From Tritrichomonas foetus (Eukaryota; Parabasalia; Tritrichomonadida; Tritrichomonadidae), in assembly GCA_001839685.1 (NCBI GenBank), contig MLAK01001173.1, forward strand, positions 1-29,823: a stretch of 29,823 nucleotides of DNA, read 5' to 3'. Under the pieces are notes generated by a model. That model saw nothing but the letters and a program-made list of their open reading frames with translations. It was not told the origin of the DNA and made no database searches. How positions within the stretch are numbered: position 1 is the stretch's first letter; the number at the start of each line of letters is the position of its first letter. Positions 16,985 to 26,015 of this stretch are shown here, one piece after another. Made by a program: the position numbers and the translations under genes.

Positions 16985-18074
16985 GTTGTATTCCGGTGCC
17001 TCTAAGGTATTCTGGAATCCTCGAATGTGATATTATAAAATTTCCATACATCATTATTTTCAATATCACGATATCATCGGAGAAACTTTTTCAATGGTGT
17101 CCAATGTTCATTTGGAATTACAACAGCACAAGATGGGAGAACGTTAGAAAAAGTTTTCCAACTTTTTAAACAGGCTTCATAATCAAATAAATTAGTGATT
17201 GATATTATTTGTTATCCAGAATACTTTTTAACAAAAGGTGAAATTGGAGAAATTACAAATTACACAAACAAGTATACAAATAGATTAAAATTTGGTGGTT
17301 ATAAAATCTTTCTTGATGGATCACCACAAGGTAGAACCGCATGGATGACTAAACCTTATTTAAATCCTCAAAGTAATAGTAATCATAGTGAAAATAATGA
17401 TGAATATGGAAAAGATGAAAATAGTGAAAATTATTGTGGTTAAAAATGATGATGAAATTCTTGAAGCGATTGATGCATCAATAAAAAACGGAATGCAGCT
17501 TCTTGTATACTGTAATGGTGATGCTGCAGCTGAACAATACATTTCATGCTGCGAAAAGAGGACAGATCTTGTAAAAACGATTAAACCAGTAATGATTCAT
17601 GTTCAACTTTTACGAAGAGATCAAGTTCCACGATTGGCACAATTGAATATGGTTCCATCGTTCTTTATTGCCCATACTTTCTACTGAGGAGACGTTCATA
17701 TCGAGAACTTTGGAAAAGATAGAACTGATTATATCAGTCCCGCTCACACTGCCCACAAAAATGGAATTTTGTACACTTTCCATCAGGATACTCCAGTTAT
17801 GCTGAATATGCTCGAAACCGTCTGGTGTGCTGTTAATCGAGTCACTCGAAATGGAATTGAGCTTGATAGAGGTGAATGCATTTCATCATTCCTTGCATTA
17901 AAAGGAGTTACTATTAATGCAGCTTATCAACATTCTGAAGAAAAAAACAAAGGAACAATTGAATCTGGTAAAATTGCAGATTTCGTCATTCTTGATAGAA
18001 ATCCACTAAAAGTTCCTCCTCTGGAAATTAAGAATATCAAAGTGTTAGAAACCATTAAAGAAGATGTCTATTAA
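16985..18074 (+). pseudogene. decayed YtcJ-type amidohydrolase
   Basis: Successive fragments match the YtcJ/AepA-like amidohydrolase family. These are SGILEC (~17007), FGITTAQDGRTLEKVFQLFK (~17117), IDIICYPEYF (17198), KIFLDGSPQGRTAWMTKPYL (17303), VKNDDEILEAIDAS, CNGDAAAEQYI (17511), SFFIAHTFY-stop-GDVHIENFG, HQDTPVMLNMLETVW, and a C-terminal GTIESGKIADFVILDRNP typical of amidohydrolases. Lesions are a frame change between about 17030 and 17090, TAA at 17180-17182, a frameshift near 17440, and TGA at 17685-17687 where the family has Trp. A Tyr codon (17508-17510) also sits where the family has a His (H-C-N-G-D). The N-terminal H-x-H metal site is not found, so the 5' end is lost. This family is widespread in bacteria; transfer followed by decay is likely but unproven. 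Confidence 0.8.
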
Positions 18075-18573
18075 ACAAGAGTAAAAATATTTTGAAAAAT
18101 TTACCAAAATTCATAACACTTATTTTTTATTGTATTTTTAGGTTAGCATGAATTACTCAATTGTATACGATCGATATTATCAACTCAATAATCATTTAAT
18201 CATGAAAAAGATAGATATCTTATTTTTGAAAAGAATTTATGAAATATATGGAAGATTATATTTCTATGATTTTTTGACAGATACTGATTCAAACTTGGAT
18301 AATAAAGATGATTAATATTAAAAATAAAATTTAATATGAATCATTCTGTCTTTCTGTCACTTTTGTGAATAACAGAATGAATTACAAATAGAAAATAAAT
18401 ACATACAAAAAGTTGGATTATCGGTGGTACGTAATTGAATTATTTCTATTGTATAAATCAATTCAGCGATTGTCTTTCGACTTTTTAACTTGAGTAAAAT
18501 TTCCAAATCACAAAAAAATTGAGAGAAAAAATTGAGGCATGTTGCTTTTTCTGAGATTTTATTTGATCAATCA
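18075..18573. other. AT-rich intergenic region
   Basis: 499 bases lie between the amidohydrolase relic and the surface-protein gene. It includes a CATTCTGT...ACAGAATG inverted pair (about 18344-18379) and an AAAAAGTT at 18407-18414. An open frame can be extended back to a TTG at 18532, but those 14 codons are not needed and precede the signal peptide. Confidence 0.45.
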
Positions 18574-21500
18574 ATGATCTTTCCTCTCTTATACATCATT
18601 CCTCTTGTTTCTTCCTTCAGTTCCAATGATGCCAATTTGATAATCGACGAAAAAAAACCGCGTTTTCCAACGAAAAATAATAAAAATGAAATAACGTTCA
18701 ATCATCAAAATAATGGTAATATTTTAGCACAATGCAGCGACGAAAATTGTCTAAAATGCGAAAACCAAGCTCAAATCTGCACAGAATGCAAACTCGGATT
18801 TTATATTGATTCACAGAGTCTTTGTCAGCCTTGCTCAACAATTGAAGGTTGTATCACATGTAATGCTGATAAGATTTCCAATCCCATTTGTTCCAAATGC
18901 AATTCCAGTTATTATCTTGATGAGGAAAACAATATATGTCAAAATTGTCATGAATCTTGCTTAAGCTGCACTAATGGAACTGAATATGATTGCATAGAGT
19001 GTAGTGAAGATTATATAATGAAAGAAACCGAAAATGGTCAAATATGTACAAAATGTAAAATAGAAAATTGTACAACCTGTAATGATAATTTTACTGAATG
19101 TATAGAATGTGATAAAGACTCTGTTTTGGTTTCTCCTACACTTTGCCAATTTTGTGCAAATGGAACTTATTTAAATAATAGTGAATGTGTCCCATGTGAC
19201 AAATCTTGCCAAACTTGTGATGGTGGCACCAATTATGATTGTATAACATGTGCTGAAGGATATACCATGAAAACAGATGATAATGGCACACAATTTTGTT
19301 CAGAAAAATGCATTGTCCCTCATTGTCAAAATTGTATTCCTGATCAAAATGTATGTAATCAATTCGAGAATAATTACTATTTAGAAAATAATCAATGTAA
19401 AAAATGTAATATTGCCTGTGAAACATGTACTGGGCCATCTAATGGTGACTGTCTAACATGCAATAAAGAAGAAGGCTACACTTTTTCTAAATCAAAAAAA
19501 TATTGCACTAATTGCATAGAGAAGTTAGGTGTTTGCATATCATGTGAAAGTTCTGTAGACATTTGTGATCTATGCGAAGATGGATACCAGGCAGTCAATG
19601 GCGAATGCAAACTTTGCCCATTCAATTGTAAAACATGTACTAACAATGCAAAGTTATGCACTCAATGCAAAGATGGTTATGAAGCACATAGAAATGAAAA
19701 AGGTGAAATTATTGCATGTACAAATTGTGATGATAAAAATTGCCTAAGTTGTTATGCTACCCAGTACTGTAGCCTATGCGTAGATGGTTATTATTTATCT
19801 GACTTCAAATGTAAAAAGTGTGACAAAGCATGTAAAAAATGTTTTGATTCCAATCACTTTGCTTGCATAGAATGCGCTGATGGTTATGAAGAACGATTTT
19901 CAATTAATCGAAAATATTGCTCAAATTGTCCATCCAATTGTGAAAGTTGTACAGAAGATTTGCAAACTTGTATAGCGTGTGAAGGTGGATATTATTTAAA
20001 TAATAATACAAAATGTGAAAAATGTGATGATTCATGTTTAGGATGTGAAGGATCAACTCATTTTGATTGTATTGCATGTAATACAAATTATACATTTGCT
20101 GTTGATTCAGATGGAAGAAAATATTGCACAAAATGTAGTAGGACTTTACCAAATTGTATAAAATGCAATGACTGGAATACTCAATGTACTGAATGTGAAA
20201 GACATTATTTTGTAAATAATCAGAAAAAGTGTCAAGCATGCGATATTTCATGTGATGAATGTACAGGAGCGACAAACAAAGATTGTAATTCTTGTTCACA
20301 AGGTTATTATCTCATAGATGGAACATGCTTAAAGTGTACTGATGTTAATTGTAAAATTTGCAAAGTTGAAAATCCTTCAATTTGTACCCAATGTAGTGAT
20401 GGATATTATGTTGAAAATAATAAATGTAAACAATGTGCAGAAGATTGTGCTATATGTGAATATGACACAAGCACCAAAAAAATTATTTGCAAGAAATGTA
20501 AGCCTGAATACATAGAAATTGGTGGAAATGATGGTATTGTTAAATGCTATGAATGTAATGTCTTAAATTGTGCAAATTGCAGTGATGATAAAGCTACATG
20601 TAATATATGTAAAGATGGGTATTATAAAGTTAATGATAATCTTTGTAATAATTGTCACCAGTCTTGCAAGACATGTGAAAATGGAAATGCTGATACAAAC
20701 TGCTTGGAATGCGCTGATGGTTATCGAAAAGAAATAAATTCAAAAGGTGAAGAATATTGCACGAATTGTAATGAATACTCAAATTGTGAGTATTGCCCAT
20801 CAAATCCTGCAGTATGTATGAAATGTAAAGATGGATATTTTCTGAGTTCAATTTCTGGTTTATGTTCAAGGTGTCATAAAAGTTGTGAAACTTGTACTAA
20901 TGCAGGACCAATTAAATGCTTGAAATGCAACGAGTATTATCATCCTGTTTTAATGTCAAATGGATCAACAATTTGTACAATGTGTGATGCTACTGTTCAA
21001 AATTGCTTAGAATGTGACAATGATCCAAAAATATGTTCAAGATGTCTGGACTCGCATTTCTATGATCCAAATCTTGAATCATGTCAACCATGCGATGTTT
21101 CATGCAAACAATGCACTGGCCCTAGTAACCTTGAATGTACAGAATGCGCTGATGGCTATCAAAAAGTTGACGTTGAAAATGGTGTATTTGTCTGTCGTGC
21201 TTGTAATGATCCAAATTGTCAAACTTGTTCAGATCCTACAATTTGTACAACATGTTTTGATGGATTTTATCTCCAAAAAAATCAATGCACAGCTTGTCAT
21301 TCAACATGCAAGAAATGCATTGGTTCGGAAGCAAATCAATGTACTGAATGCACTGACGGTTTTAATTTACAACCAGAAGGTGTCTGCAATGAATGTTCTG
21401 CTCAACATTGTCAAATGTGTTCTGTAGAAGATATTTGTATGAAATGCTTTGATGGATATGTGTTGAATACTGACGCAAATTGTTCAGAAATTACAGACAA

Positions 21501-21813
21501 TATTTCTTCTTTATCTTCTTCTTCATCAAGCAATCAGAATAATAATAATGACAATGGAAATAGTGATGAGCCTAAATCTAAAACGCCAATCATTATTGGT
21601 GTGGTTGTAGCTGTTGTCGTTGTTGTTATTGTTATAGTGGTTGTAGTCATTGTTCTTCGATCAAGATCTCCAAGGCGCTTCAATCGATCAAGCGAAAGTG
21701 AACTAAATAATGAGGTTGAAGATGTCGGATTTACCACAACAACAACGAAACCAAATACACAGCCTGAACGCACTACAAAAGATCCCTTCAAATATGACTA
21801 TGAAGAAAATTAA
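18574..21813 (+). CDS. large cysteine-rich type I surface protein with furin-like/VSP-like CxxC repeats
   Basis: This encodes a 1079-residue protein. The ATG at 18574 begins a signal peptide (MIFPLLYIIPLVSSFSS). Residues ~50-990 are a long array of cysteine modules of the growth-factor-receptor/furin-like or Giardia VSP-like kind. I count about 12 copies of a CxxCxxxCxxC...CxxCxxGY module, alternating with shorter CxxC...CxxCxDGYY modules. A Ser/Asn-rich stalk (~995-1005) follows, then a Val/Ile-rich membrane helix (~1006-1028) and a ~51-residue cytosolic tail with RSRSPRR, a poly-Thr run and the end DPFKYDYEEN. DPF and Tyr motifs are typical clathrin-adaptor signals, so endocytic cycling is plausible. 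The array is probably held by disulfides and is surface exposed; the ligand is unknown. Similar multi-gene families occur in trichomonads. No intron or frameshift is seen. Confidence 0.85.
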   Translation: MIFPLLYIIPLVSSFSSNDANLIIDEKKPRFPTKNNKNEITFNHQNNGNILAQCSDENCLKCENQAQICTECKLGFYIDSQSLCQPCSTIEGCITCNADKISNPICSKCNSSYYLDEENNICQNCHESCLSCTNGTEYDCIECSEDYIMKETENGQICTKCKIENCTTCNDNFTECIECDKDSVLVSPTLCQFCANGTYLNNSECVPCDKSCQTCDGGTNYDCITCAEGYTMKTDDNGTQFCSEKCIVPHCQNCIPDQNVCNQFENNYYLENNQCKKCNIACETCTGPSNGDCLTCNKEEGYTFSKSKKYCTNCIEKLGVCISCESSVDICDLCEDGYQAVNGECKLCPFNCKTCTNNAKLCTQCKDGYEAHRNEKGEIIACTNCDDKNCLSCYATQYCSLCVDGYYLSDFKCKKCDKACKKCFDSNHFACIECADGYEERFSINRKYCSNCPSNCESCTEDLQTCIACEGGYYLNNNTKCEKCDDSCLGCEGSTHFDCIACNTNYTFAVDSDGRKYCTKCSRTLPNCIKCNDWNTQCTECERHYFVNNQKKCQACDISCDECTGATNKDCNSCSQGYYLIDGTCLKCTDVNCKICKVENPSICTQCSDGYYVENNKCKQCAEDCAICEYDTSTKKIICKKCKPEYIEIGGNDGIVKCYECNVLNCANCSDDKATCNICKDGYYKVNDNLCNNCHQSCKTCENGNADTNCLECADGYRKEINSKGEEYCTNCNEYSNCEYCPSNPAVCMKCKDGYFLSSISGLCSRCHKSCETCTNAGPIKCLKCNEYYHPVLMSNGSTICTMCDATVQNCLECDNDPKICSRCLDSHFYDPNLESCQPCDVSCKQCTGPSNLECTECADGYQKVDVENGVFVCRACNDPNCQTCSDPTICTTCFDGFYLQKNQCTACHSTCKKCIGSEANQCTECTDGFNLQPEGVCNECSAQHCQMCSVEDICMKCFDGYVLNTDANCSEITDNISSLSSSSSSNQNNNNDNGNSDEPKSKTPIIIGVVVAVVVVVIVIVVVVIVLRSRSPRRFNRSSESELNNEVEDVGFTTTTTKPNTQPERTTKDPFKYDYEEN

Positions 21814-22359
21814 TTTTCTTGGTCATCAGAAAGATTCTAATTTTATTTATATTAATTATTTTTATTATGTCTAAACGTTTTTCAAAAAATAATTCCCTTT
21901 TTTATGAATATCCTTCCTGTGCATATATTTCATAATAAATGCAATTTTAAATGTAAAATTTCCGATTTTAAAATGTTAAAAAAATTCATTAATTAACCTT
22001 CTTTCTTGAGAATGAATTTCGAAATCTTGAAATTGTAATATATAAAAAGGCGATTAGTGAAAGGAGTTTGGGTTTTTTAGTTTGATTCCAATTTGGCATT
22101 TTATGAAACATTCAAAATGGATAAACATAATTTAATAAATAAGAAAAAAACTTGGCAATAAATACAACTTTTAATCCCAAAATATAAATTTTGAAATTAC
22201 CATAATTCTAATTATTTAATCATAGGAATTTTTTTTTTTCTAATGTATCCATTTTTTTTTAGTTCTTTCTCTTTTTTTCTTAATTTCTTTTTTGTTTGAA
22301 GACAGCTTTATTATTTTGAAAGTGAGTTTCGCCAATTTTTATTCCCTTTCCCCATTTTC
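21814..22359. other. convergent intergenic region
   Basis: 546 AT-rich bases lie between the 3' ends of the surface-protein gene and the minus-strand Lys/Ser-rich gene. Several AATAAA/TAAA words and poly-T runs (22230-22280) fit 3'-end processing on both sides. No gene is seen. Confidence 0.5.
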
Positions 22360-23028
22360 TTAGCTGCTTGAATAGTCTGTCGTATACGAGCCAGAAGAAG
22401 TGGACGAGTATTCAGAATATGATTCATTTTTTTCAATTTTTGCATCTTTTCCTTCTTTCTTTGAGGAAGAAAAAGAGTAACTATATGATGTGCTGTATTC
22501 GGTGGAGCTATCGTTTTCTTTCTTTTGATCTTCTTTTTTGTCATCAATGTTTTTCTTATTGGCCTTCACATTCTGATCGTCTTTTGTTTCTTTCTTCTCA
22601 TTCTTAATTTCATTTTTATCTGCTTTGTCTTTATTAAAATTATCAGCCTTTTTGACTGTTTTGGTGGAATCTTTCTTATCAACTTTTTTCTCTTTCTTTG
22701 ATGTGGATTTCAAGTTCTCTTTCGAATTTTTCTTCAATTGATCAGCTGATTCAGAGGAATCCTCTGATGATTTGCCGGATTTTTCGGCTGATTTCTGCTC
22801 ATTCTTTTGTATATAATCGCCTTCAGTTGATGATGATATATCGACGATGACTCCATCGCGGAGTGAAACAGGTTTATCGCAGACGTAGGTCGGGTTATGT
22901 TTTGGTGGTCGAAATTGATTTTCTTCTGGAATTTCAAGGGGTTTTTGTGGAGGTGGCATTCTGATCTTTCCCTTTGACTTTTTCTTGCCGGTGTCTGTCG
23001 TTGAAGATTCGTCAAATTCGTTGCACAT
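22360..23028 (-). CDS. Lys/Ser/Glu-rich disordered protein
   Basis: This encodes a 222-residue protein of unknown family. After a short N-terminus it has a Pro-rich segment (RMPPPQKPLEIPEE...FRPPKHNPTY, residues ~23-50) that is the most likely ordered or binding part. From ~80 to 170 it is dominated by Lys, Asp/Glu and Ser, and the last ~45 residues are Ser/Tyr-rich (SYSYSFSSS..., ending SYTTDYSSS). It has no signal peptide or membrane helix. Composition suggests an intrinsically disordered, heavily phosphorylated protein, perhaps nuclear or cytoskeletal; this is inference. The first ATG is used and the gene ends with TAA. AAAAAGTT elements lie upstream on the minus strand at 23072-23079 and 23138-23145. 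Confidence 0.6.
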   Translation of the reverse strand: MCNEFDESSTTDTGKKKSKGKIRMPPPQKPLEIPEENQFRPPKHNPTYVCDKPVSLRDGVIVDISSSTEGDYIQKNEQKSAEKSGKSSEDSSESADQLKKNSKENLKSTSKKEKKVDKKDSTKTVKKADNFNKDKADKNEIKNEKKETKDDQNVKANKKNIDDKKEDQKKENDSSTEYSTSYSYSFSSSKKEGKDAKIEKNESYSEYSSTSSGSYTTDYSSS

Positions 23029-23071
23029 GAAAGTAATTAAAAGAGGTTTTGAAAACTTTATGTAAAAAGCT

Positions 23072-23079
23072 AACTTTTT
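23072..23079 (-). promoter_or_regulatory. AAAAAGTT upstream element (minus strand)
   Basis: The plus strand reads AACTTTTT, so the minus strand carries AAAAAGTT 43 bases upstream of the ATG at 23028. A second copy lies at 23138-23145. Orientation and distance match the copies before 516, 2128 and 3136. Confidence 0.3.
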
Positions 23080-23161
23080 ATGAATTATAATTGAACTTTT
23101 GTATCGTGCCTATTGAGGGGAATCTATGAAAAATTACAACTTTTTCATTGTTTTTTTATTA

Positions 23162-23770
23162 GTTTTTGAATTGATAGGTATTTAGAAAATTCAATAAATG
23201 ATCATCAACTCTGAACTTTTTAAATAGATCGTAAGATAAGATTGTTATCTTGTTTTCCAAAAAGATAACATGAAAGAAGATATTATTCCTCCATTTTCAT
23301 GAATAACCATGATAGGATAAATACATTTACAACATGTAACTGTTTGTATTCCAAAAGCATGGACAAATTGCGTTCCATGTCGAAGATTCATTTATTAATT
23401 TGAATTTATAGCGATTGTTTTTTAAGAGTGAATCATCCATATAACACTTTAATACTGTATATAAAATTTTAGATAGAATAGAGTACTTTCTCATCGGAAT
23501 TTGTTACATTCAGATTTTTTGTGTCTATCAATAATTTTAAATTACAAAAAAACAGGATGTACAAAATTATAATGACATAAATGTATTAAATTTTCAAAAT
23601 TATCCATTGTTTCTATGGGAAAAAATAATCCTATTGTATTCAGATAAGTTAGAGTTCAAATTACAAAAAAACAAGATGTACAAAATTATAATAACATAAA
23701 TGTATTAACTTTTCAAGGTTATTCACTGTTTCTATGATAAAAAAATCATTCAATATTTTATTGATAGATA
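23162..23770. repeat. 609-bp segment, copy 1 (copy 2 at 24268-24876)
   Basis: By eye this segment is identical to 24268-24876 at a constant offset of 1106 bases. It contains ~380 bases of non-repeat flank plus the first two units of the ~123-bp tandem array. The first difference is at 23771 (G) against 24877 (A). It also contains a hairpin-like pair, GTTATCTT...AAGATAAC. Exact identity with an N at the junction makes an assembly or haplotype-merge artefact likely. Confidence 0.85.
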
Positions 23771-24266
23771 GGCTAGAGTTTAAATCACAAAAAAACAGGA
23801 TGTACTAAATTATAAAAACATAAATGTATTAACTTTTCAAAGCTATCCATTGTTTCTATGAAAAAAAATCATTCAATATTTTATTGATAGATAGGCTAGA
23901 GTTTAAATCACAAAAAAACAGGATGTACTAAATTATAAAAACATAAATGTATTAACTTTTCAAAGCTATCCATTGTTTCTATGAAAAAAAATCATTCAAT
24001 ATTTTATTGATAGATANGNTAGAGTTTAAATTACAAAAAAACTGAAAGTATTAAATTATAATAACATAAGTGTATTAATTTTTCAAGGTTATTCGTTGTT
24101 TCTATGAAAAAAAAAAATCATTCAATATTTTATTGATAGATAGGCTAGAGTTTAAATCACAAAAAAACAGGATGTACTAAATTATAAAAACATAAATGTA
24201 TTAACTTTTCAAAGCTATCCATTGTTTCTATGAAAAAAAATCATTCAATATTTTATTGATAGATAG
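23541..24266. repeat. ~123-bp tandem array, block 1 (about six units)
   Basis: Units begin at about 23541, 23660, 23784, 23907, 24030 and 24156 (periods 119, 124, 123, 123 and 126). Each contains A(T/C)TACAAAAAAAC or ATCACAAAAAAAC, ACATAA(A/G)TGTATTAA, TTGTTTCTATG and ATTTTATTGATAGATA. The units starting at 23784, 23907 and 24156 are almost the same. Ns at 24017 and 24019 fall where units differ (ATAGGCT versus ATAAGTT). No coding frame is present. Confidence 0.9.
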
Positions 24267-24267
24267 N

Positions 24268-24876
24268 GTTTTTGAATTGATAGGTATTTAGAAAATTCAA
24301 TAAATGATCATCAACTCTGAACTTTTTAAATAGATCGTAAGATAAGATTGTTATCTTGTTTTCCAAAAAGATAACATGAAAGAAGATATTATTCCTCCAT
24401 TTTCATGAATAACCATGATAGGATAAATACATTTACAACATGTAACTGTTTGTATTCCAAAAGCATGGACAAATTGCGTTCCATGTCGAAGATTCATTTA
24501 TTAATTTGAATTTATAGCGATTGTTTTTTAAGAGTGAATCATCCATATAACACTTTAATACTGTATATAAAATTTTAGATAGAATAGAGTACTTTCTCAT
24601 CGGAATTTGTTACATTCAGATTTTTTGTGTCTATCAATAATTTTAAATTACAAAAAAACAGGATGTACAAAATTATAATGACATAAATGTATTAAATTTT
24701 CAAAATTATCCATTGTTTCTATGGGAAAAAATAATCCTATTGTATTCAGATAAGTTAGAGTTCAAATTACAAAAAAACAAGATGTACAAAATTATAATAA
24801 CATAAATGTATTAACTTTTCAAGGTTATTCACTGTTTCTATGATAAAAAAATCATTCAATATTTTATTGATAGATA
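24268..24876. repeat. 609-bp segment, copy 2
   Basis: Second copy of 23162-23770 in direct orientation, starting right after the N at 24267. It leads again into the ~123-bp array. Confidence 0.85.
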
Positions 24877-25050
24877 AGTTAGAGTTTAAATTACAAAAAA
24901 ACTGAAAGTATTAAATTATAATAACATAAGTGTATTAATTTTTCAAGGTTATTCGTTGTTTCTATGAAAAAAAAAAATCATTCAATATTTTATTGATAGA
25001 TAAGTTAGAGTTTAATTACAAAAAAACAGAAAGTAACAAAGTAATATAAG
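24647..25050. repeat. ~123-bp tandem array, block 2 (about four units, last one partial)
   Basis: Units begin at about 24647, 24766, 24890 and 25015. The third unit matches the block 1 unit at 24030 better than that at 23784. The last unit is cut off just before the 3' end of the RNase H2 gene, so the array may overlap its 3' untranslated region. Confidence 0.85.
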
Positions 25051-25058
25051 AAAGTATT

Positions 25059-25853
25059 CTATTCTAAATTCACTGATCTGATAAATCTTCTTGCAAAGAA
25101 AGATGAATCGATTGGAGGTTTCTTTTCTGTTTCAAAATCTGCATCAGCCTCATTTTTAGTGGTGAGTTTCTTTATTGTGTCCCACGAAAATCGCGTGACA
25201 GAAGGAAATCCAAAAACTGGGTCGAAAGTGCTTTTCAGCCAATTCACAGTTTTTGCATCACTTGTATAACCTGATCCAAAGTTTCGAGAGAATTCAATTT
25301 CTTTCTCTTCAAAGACAAAATTTGAAAGGATTTTGTCACGAATTACTTTTGCATTAATTGAAGCTGCGCCAACTGCTTTGTATGTGGCGTCTGCTTTCTT
25401 GGCAACTTTTATATTGATTTTTGGAAAATATCCTTCCAGTTTTTCTTGGTATTTCGCAGGTGAGCCAACTGTGTCGACATATAATTTTTGGATATTCAAG
25501 CCGGCATCGAGCGCGCTCTGGACAAGTTCTCTGGCAGCTTCGTGACTCATTTCGTTGAGATTTACAGTGTTTGAAAGCATTTTTGCGCTGATTTCGACTG
25601 CTGATATAATTCGGACTGAAAAACCAATTGGAAGTTCTTTCAACTTATCAAGAATGCTTTCACGTTTCTCTGGAGTTAATTTTTTCGAGTCGTCAACGTA
25701 TTTTGGCCATTTGTATCCAACTTCCGCAAATGCACAAGAATAAACCATGGGACCAAGCGCAGGACCTCTTCCGGCTTCATCAATGCCCATTTCGAGTTTC
25801 TTACCTTTCAATTCATCTGGAAATTCTATTTTTGCTCCACCATAATTCATCAT
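25059..25853 (-). CDS. RNASEH2A: ribonuclease H2 catalytic subunit (RNase HII family)
   Basis: This encodes a 264-residue enzyme that cleaves RNA of RNA:DNA hybrids and removes single ribonucleotides from DNA, in the nucleus. The active site is complete: D25 and E26 in GIDEAGRGPALGPMVY, D127 in YVDTVG, and D155 in KKADATYKAVGAASINAKVIRDK. GSGYTSDAKT matches the conserved GxGYxSD region of eukaryotic RNase H2A. I start it at the ATG at 25851-25853 (MMNYGG...), because extending the frame to 25877 requires a TTG start. An Inr-like sequence on the same strand (25882-25894) lies ~30 bases upstream. The C-terminal ~25 residues are short and basic. It ends with TAG. In other eukaryotes it needs RNASEH2B/C partners; these are not in the window. 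Confidence 0.92.
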   Translation of the reverse strand: MMNYGGAKIEFPDELKGKKLEMGIDEAGRGPALGPMVYSCAFAEVGYKWPKYVDDSKKLTPEKRESILDKLKELPIGFSVRIISAVEISAKMLSNTVNLNEMSHEAARELVQSALDAGLNIQKLYVDTVGSPAKYQEKLEGYFPKINIKVAKKADATYKAVGAASINAKVIRDKILSNFVFEEKEIEFSRNFGSGYTSDAKTVNWLKSTFDPVFGFPSVTRFSWDTIKKLTTKNEADADFETEKKPPIDSSFFARRFIRSVNLE

Positions 25854-25881
25854 CTCTTGTAAATTATTCGGCGCCAATCGC

Positions 25882-25894
25882 TGATGAAATGTGA
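25882..25894 (-). promoter_or_regulatory. initiator-like TCACATTTCATCA on the minus strand
   Basis: On the minus strand this reads TCACATTTCATCA, matching the T. vaginalis Inr consensus TCAYTWYTCATTA at 11 of 13 positions as I recall it. It is placed 28 bases upstream of the RNase H2 ATG. It supports the shorter RNase H2 start and makes an ATG at 25884 for the divergent gene unlikely. Confidence 0.5.
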
Positions 25895-25999
25895 TTTGAA
25901 AATTACAAGAAATATAACCATATTTTTTAAAAATAATATTGTTTCAAAATTTGACAATTTATACATTGAAAAAGTATTCAAAATTCAAGAAATAAACGG

Positions 26000-26005
26000 T
26001 CATTC
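26000..26005 (+). promoter_or_regulatory. initiator-like TCATTC
   Basis: TCATTC, with A+1 at 26002, is 14 bases before the ATG at 26016. This spacing is typical of trichomonad genes. It supports 26016, not 25884, as the start of the solenoid protein. Confidence 0.4.
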
Positions 26006-26015
26006 AAAACAAATA

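Noticed and set aside
18532..18573. Extension of the surface protein to a TTG codon at 18532
   Set aside because: Eukaryotic starts are nearly always ATG, and the ATG at 18574 directly begins a good signal peptide.
19136..20299. Long minus-strand open frames opposite the cysteine-rich gene
   Set aside because: They are shadows caused by the repetitive TGT/TGC codons of the sense gene.
23541..25050. Regular repeats that might be a CRISPR array
   Set aside because: The period of ~123 bp with no constant short repeat plus variable spacer, and the eukaryotic context, fit a tandem satellite.
25884..26015. N-terminal 44-residue extension of the solenoid protein
   Set aside because: It overlaps the Inr-like site of the divergent gene, is AT-driven in composition, and a better placed ATG follows an Inr-like motif at 26016.
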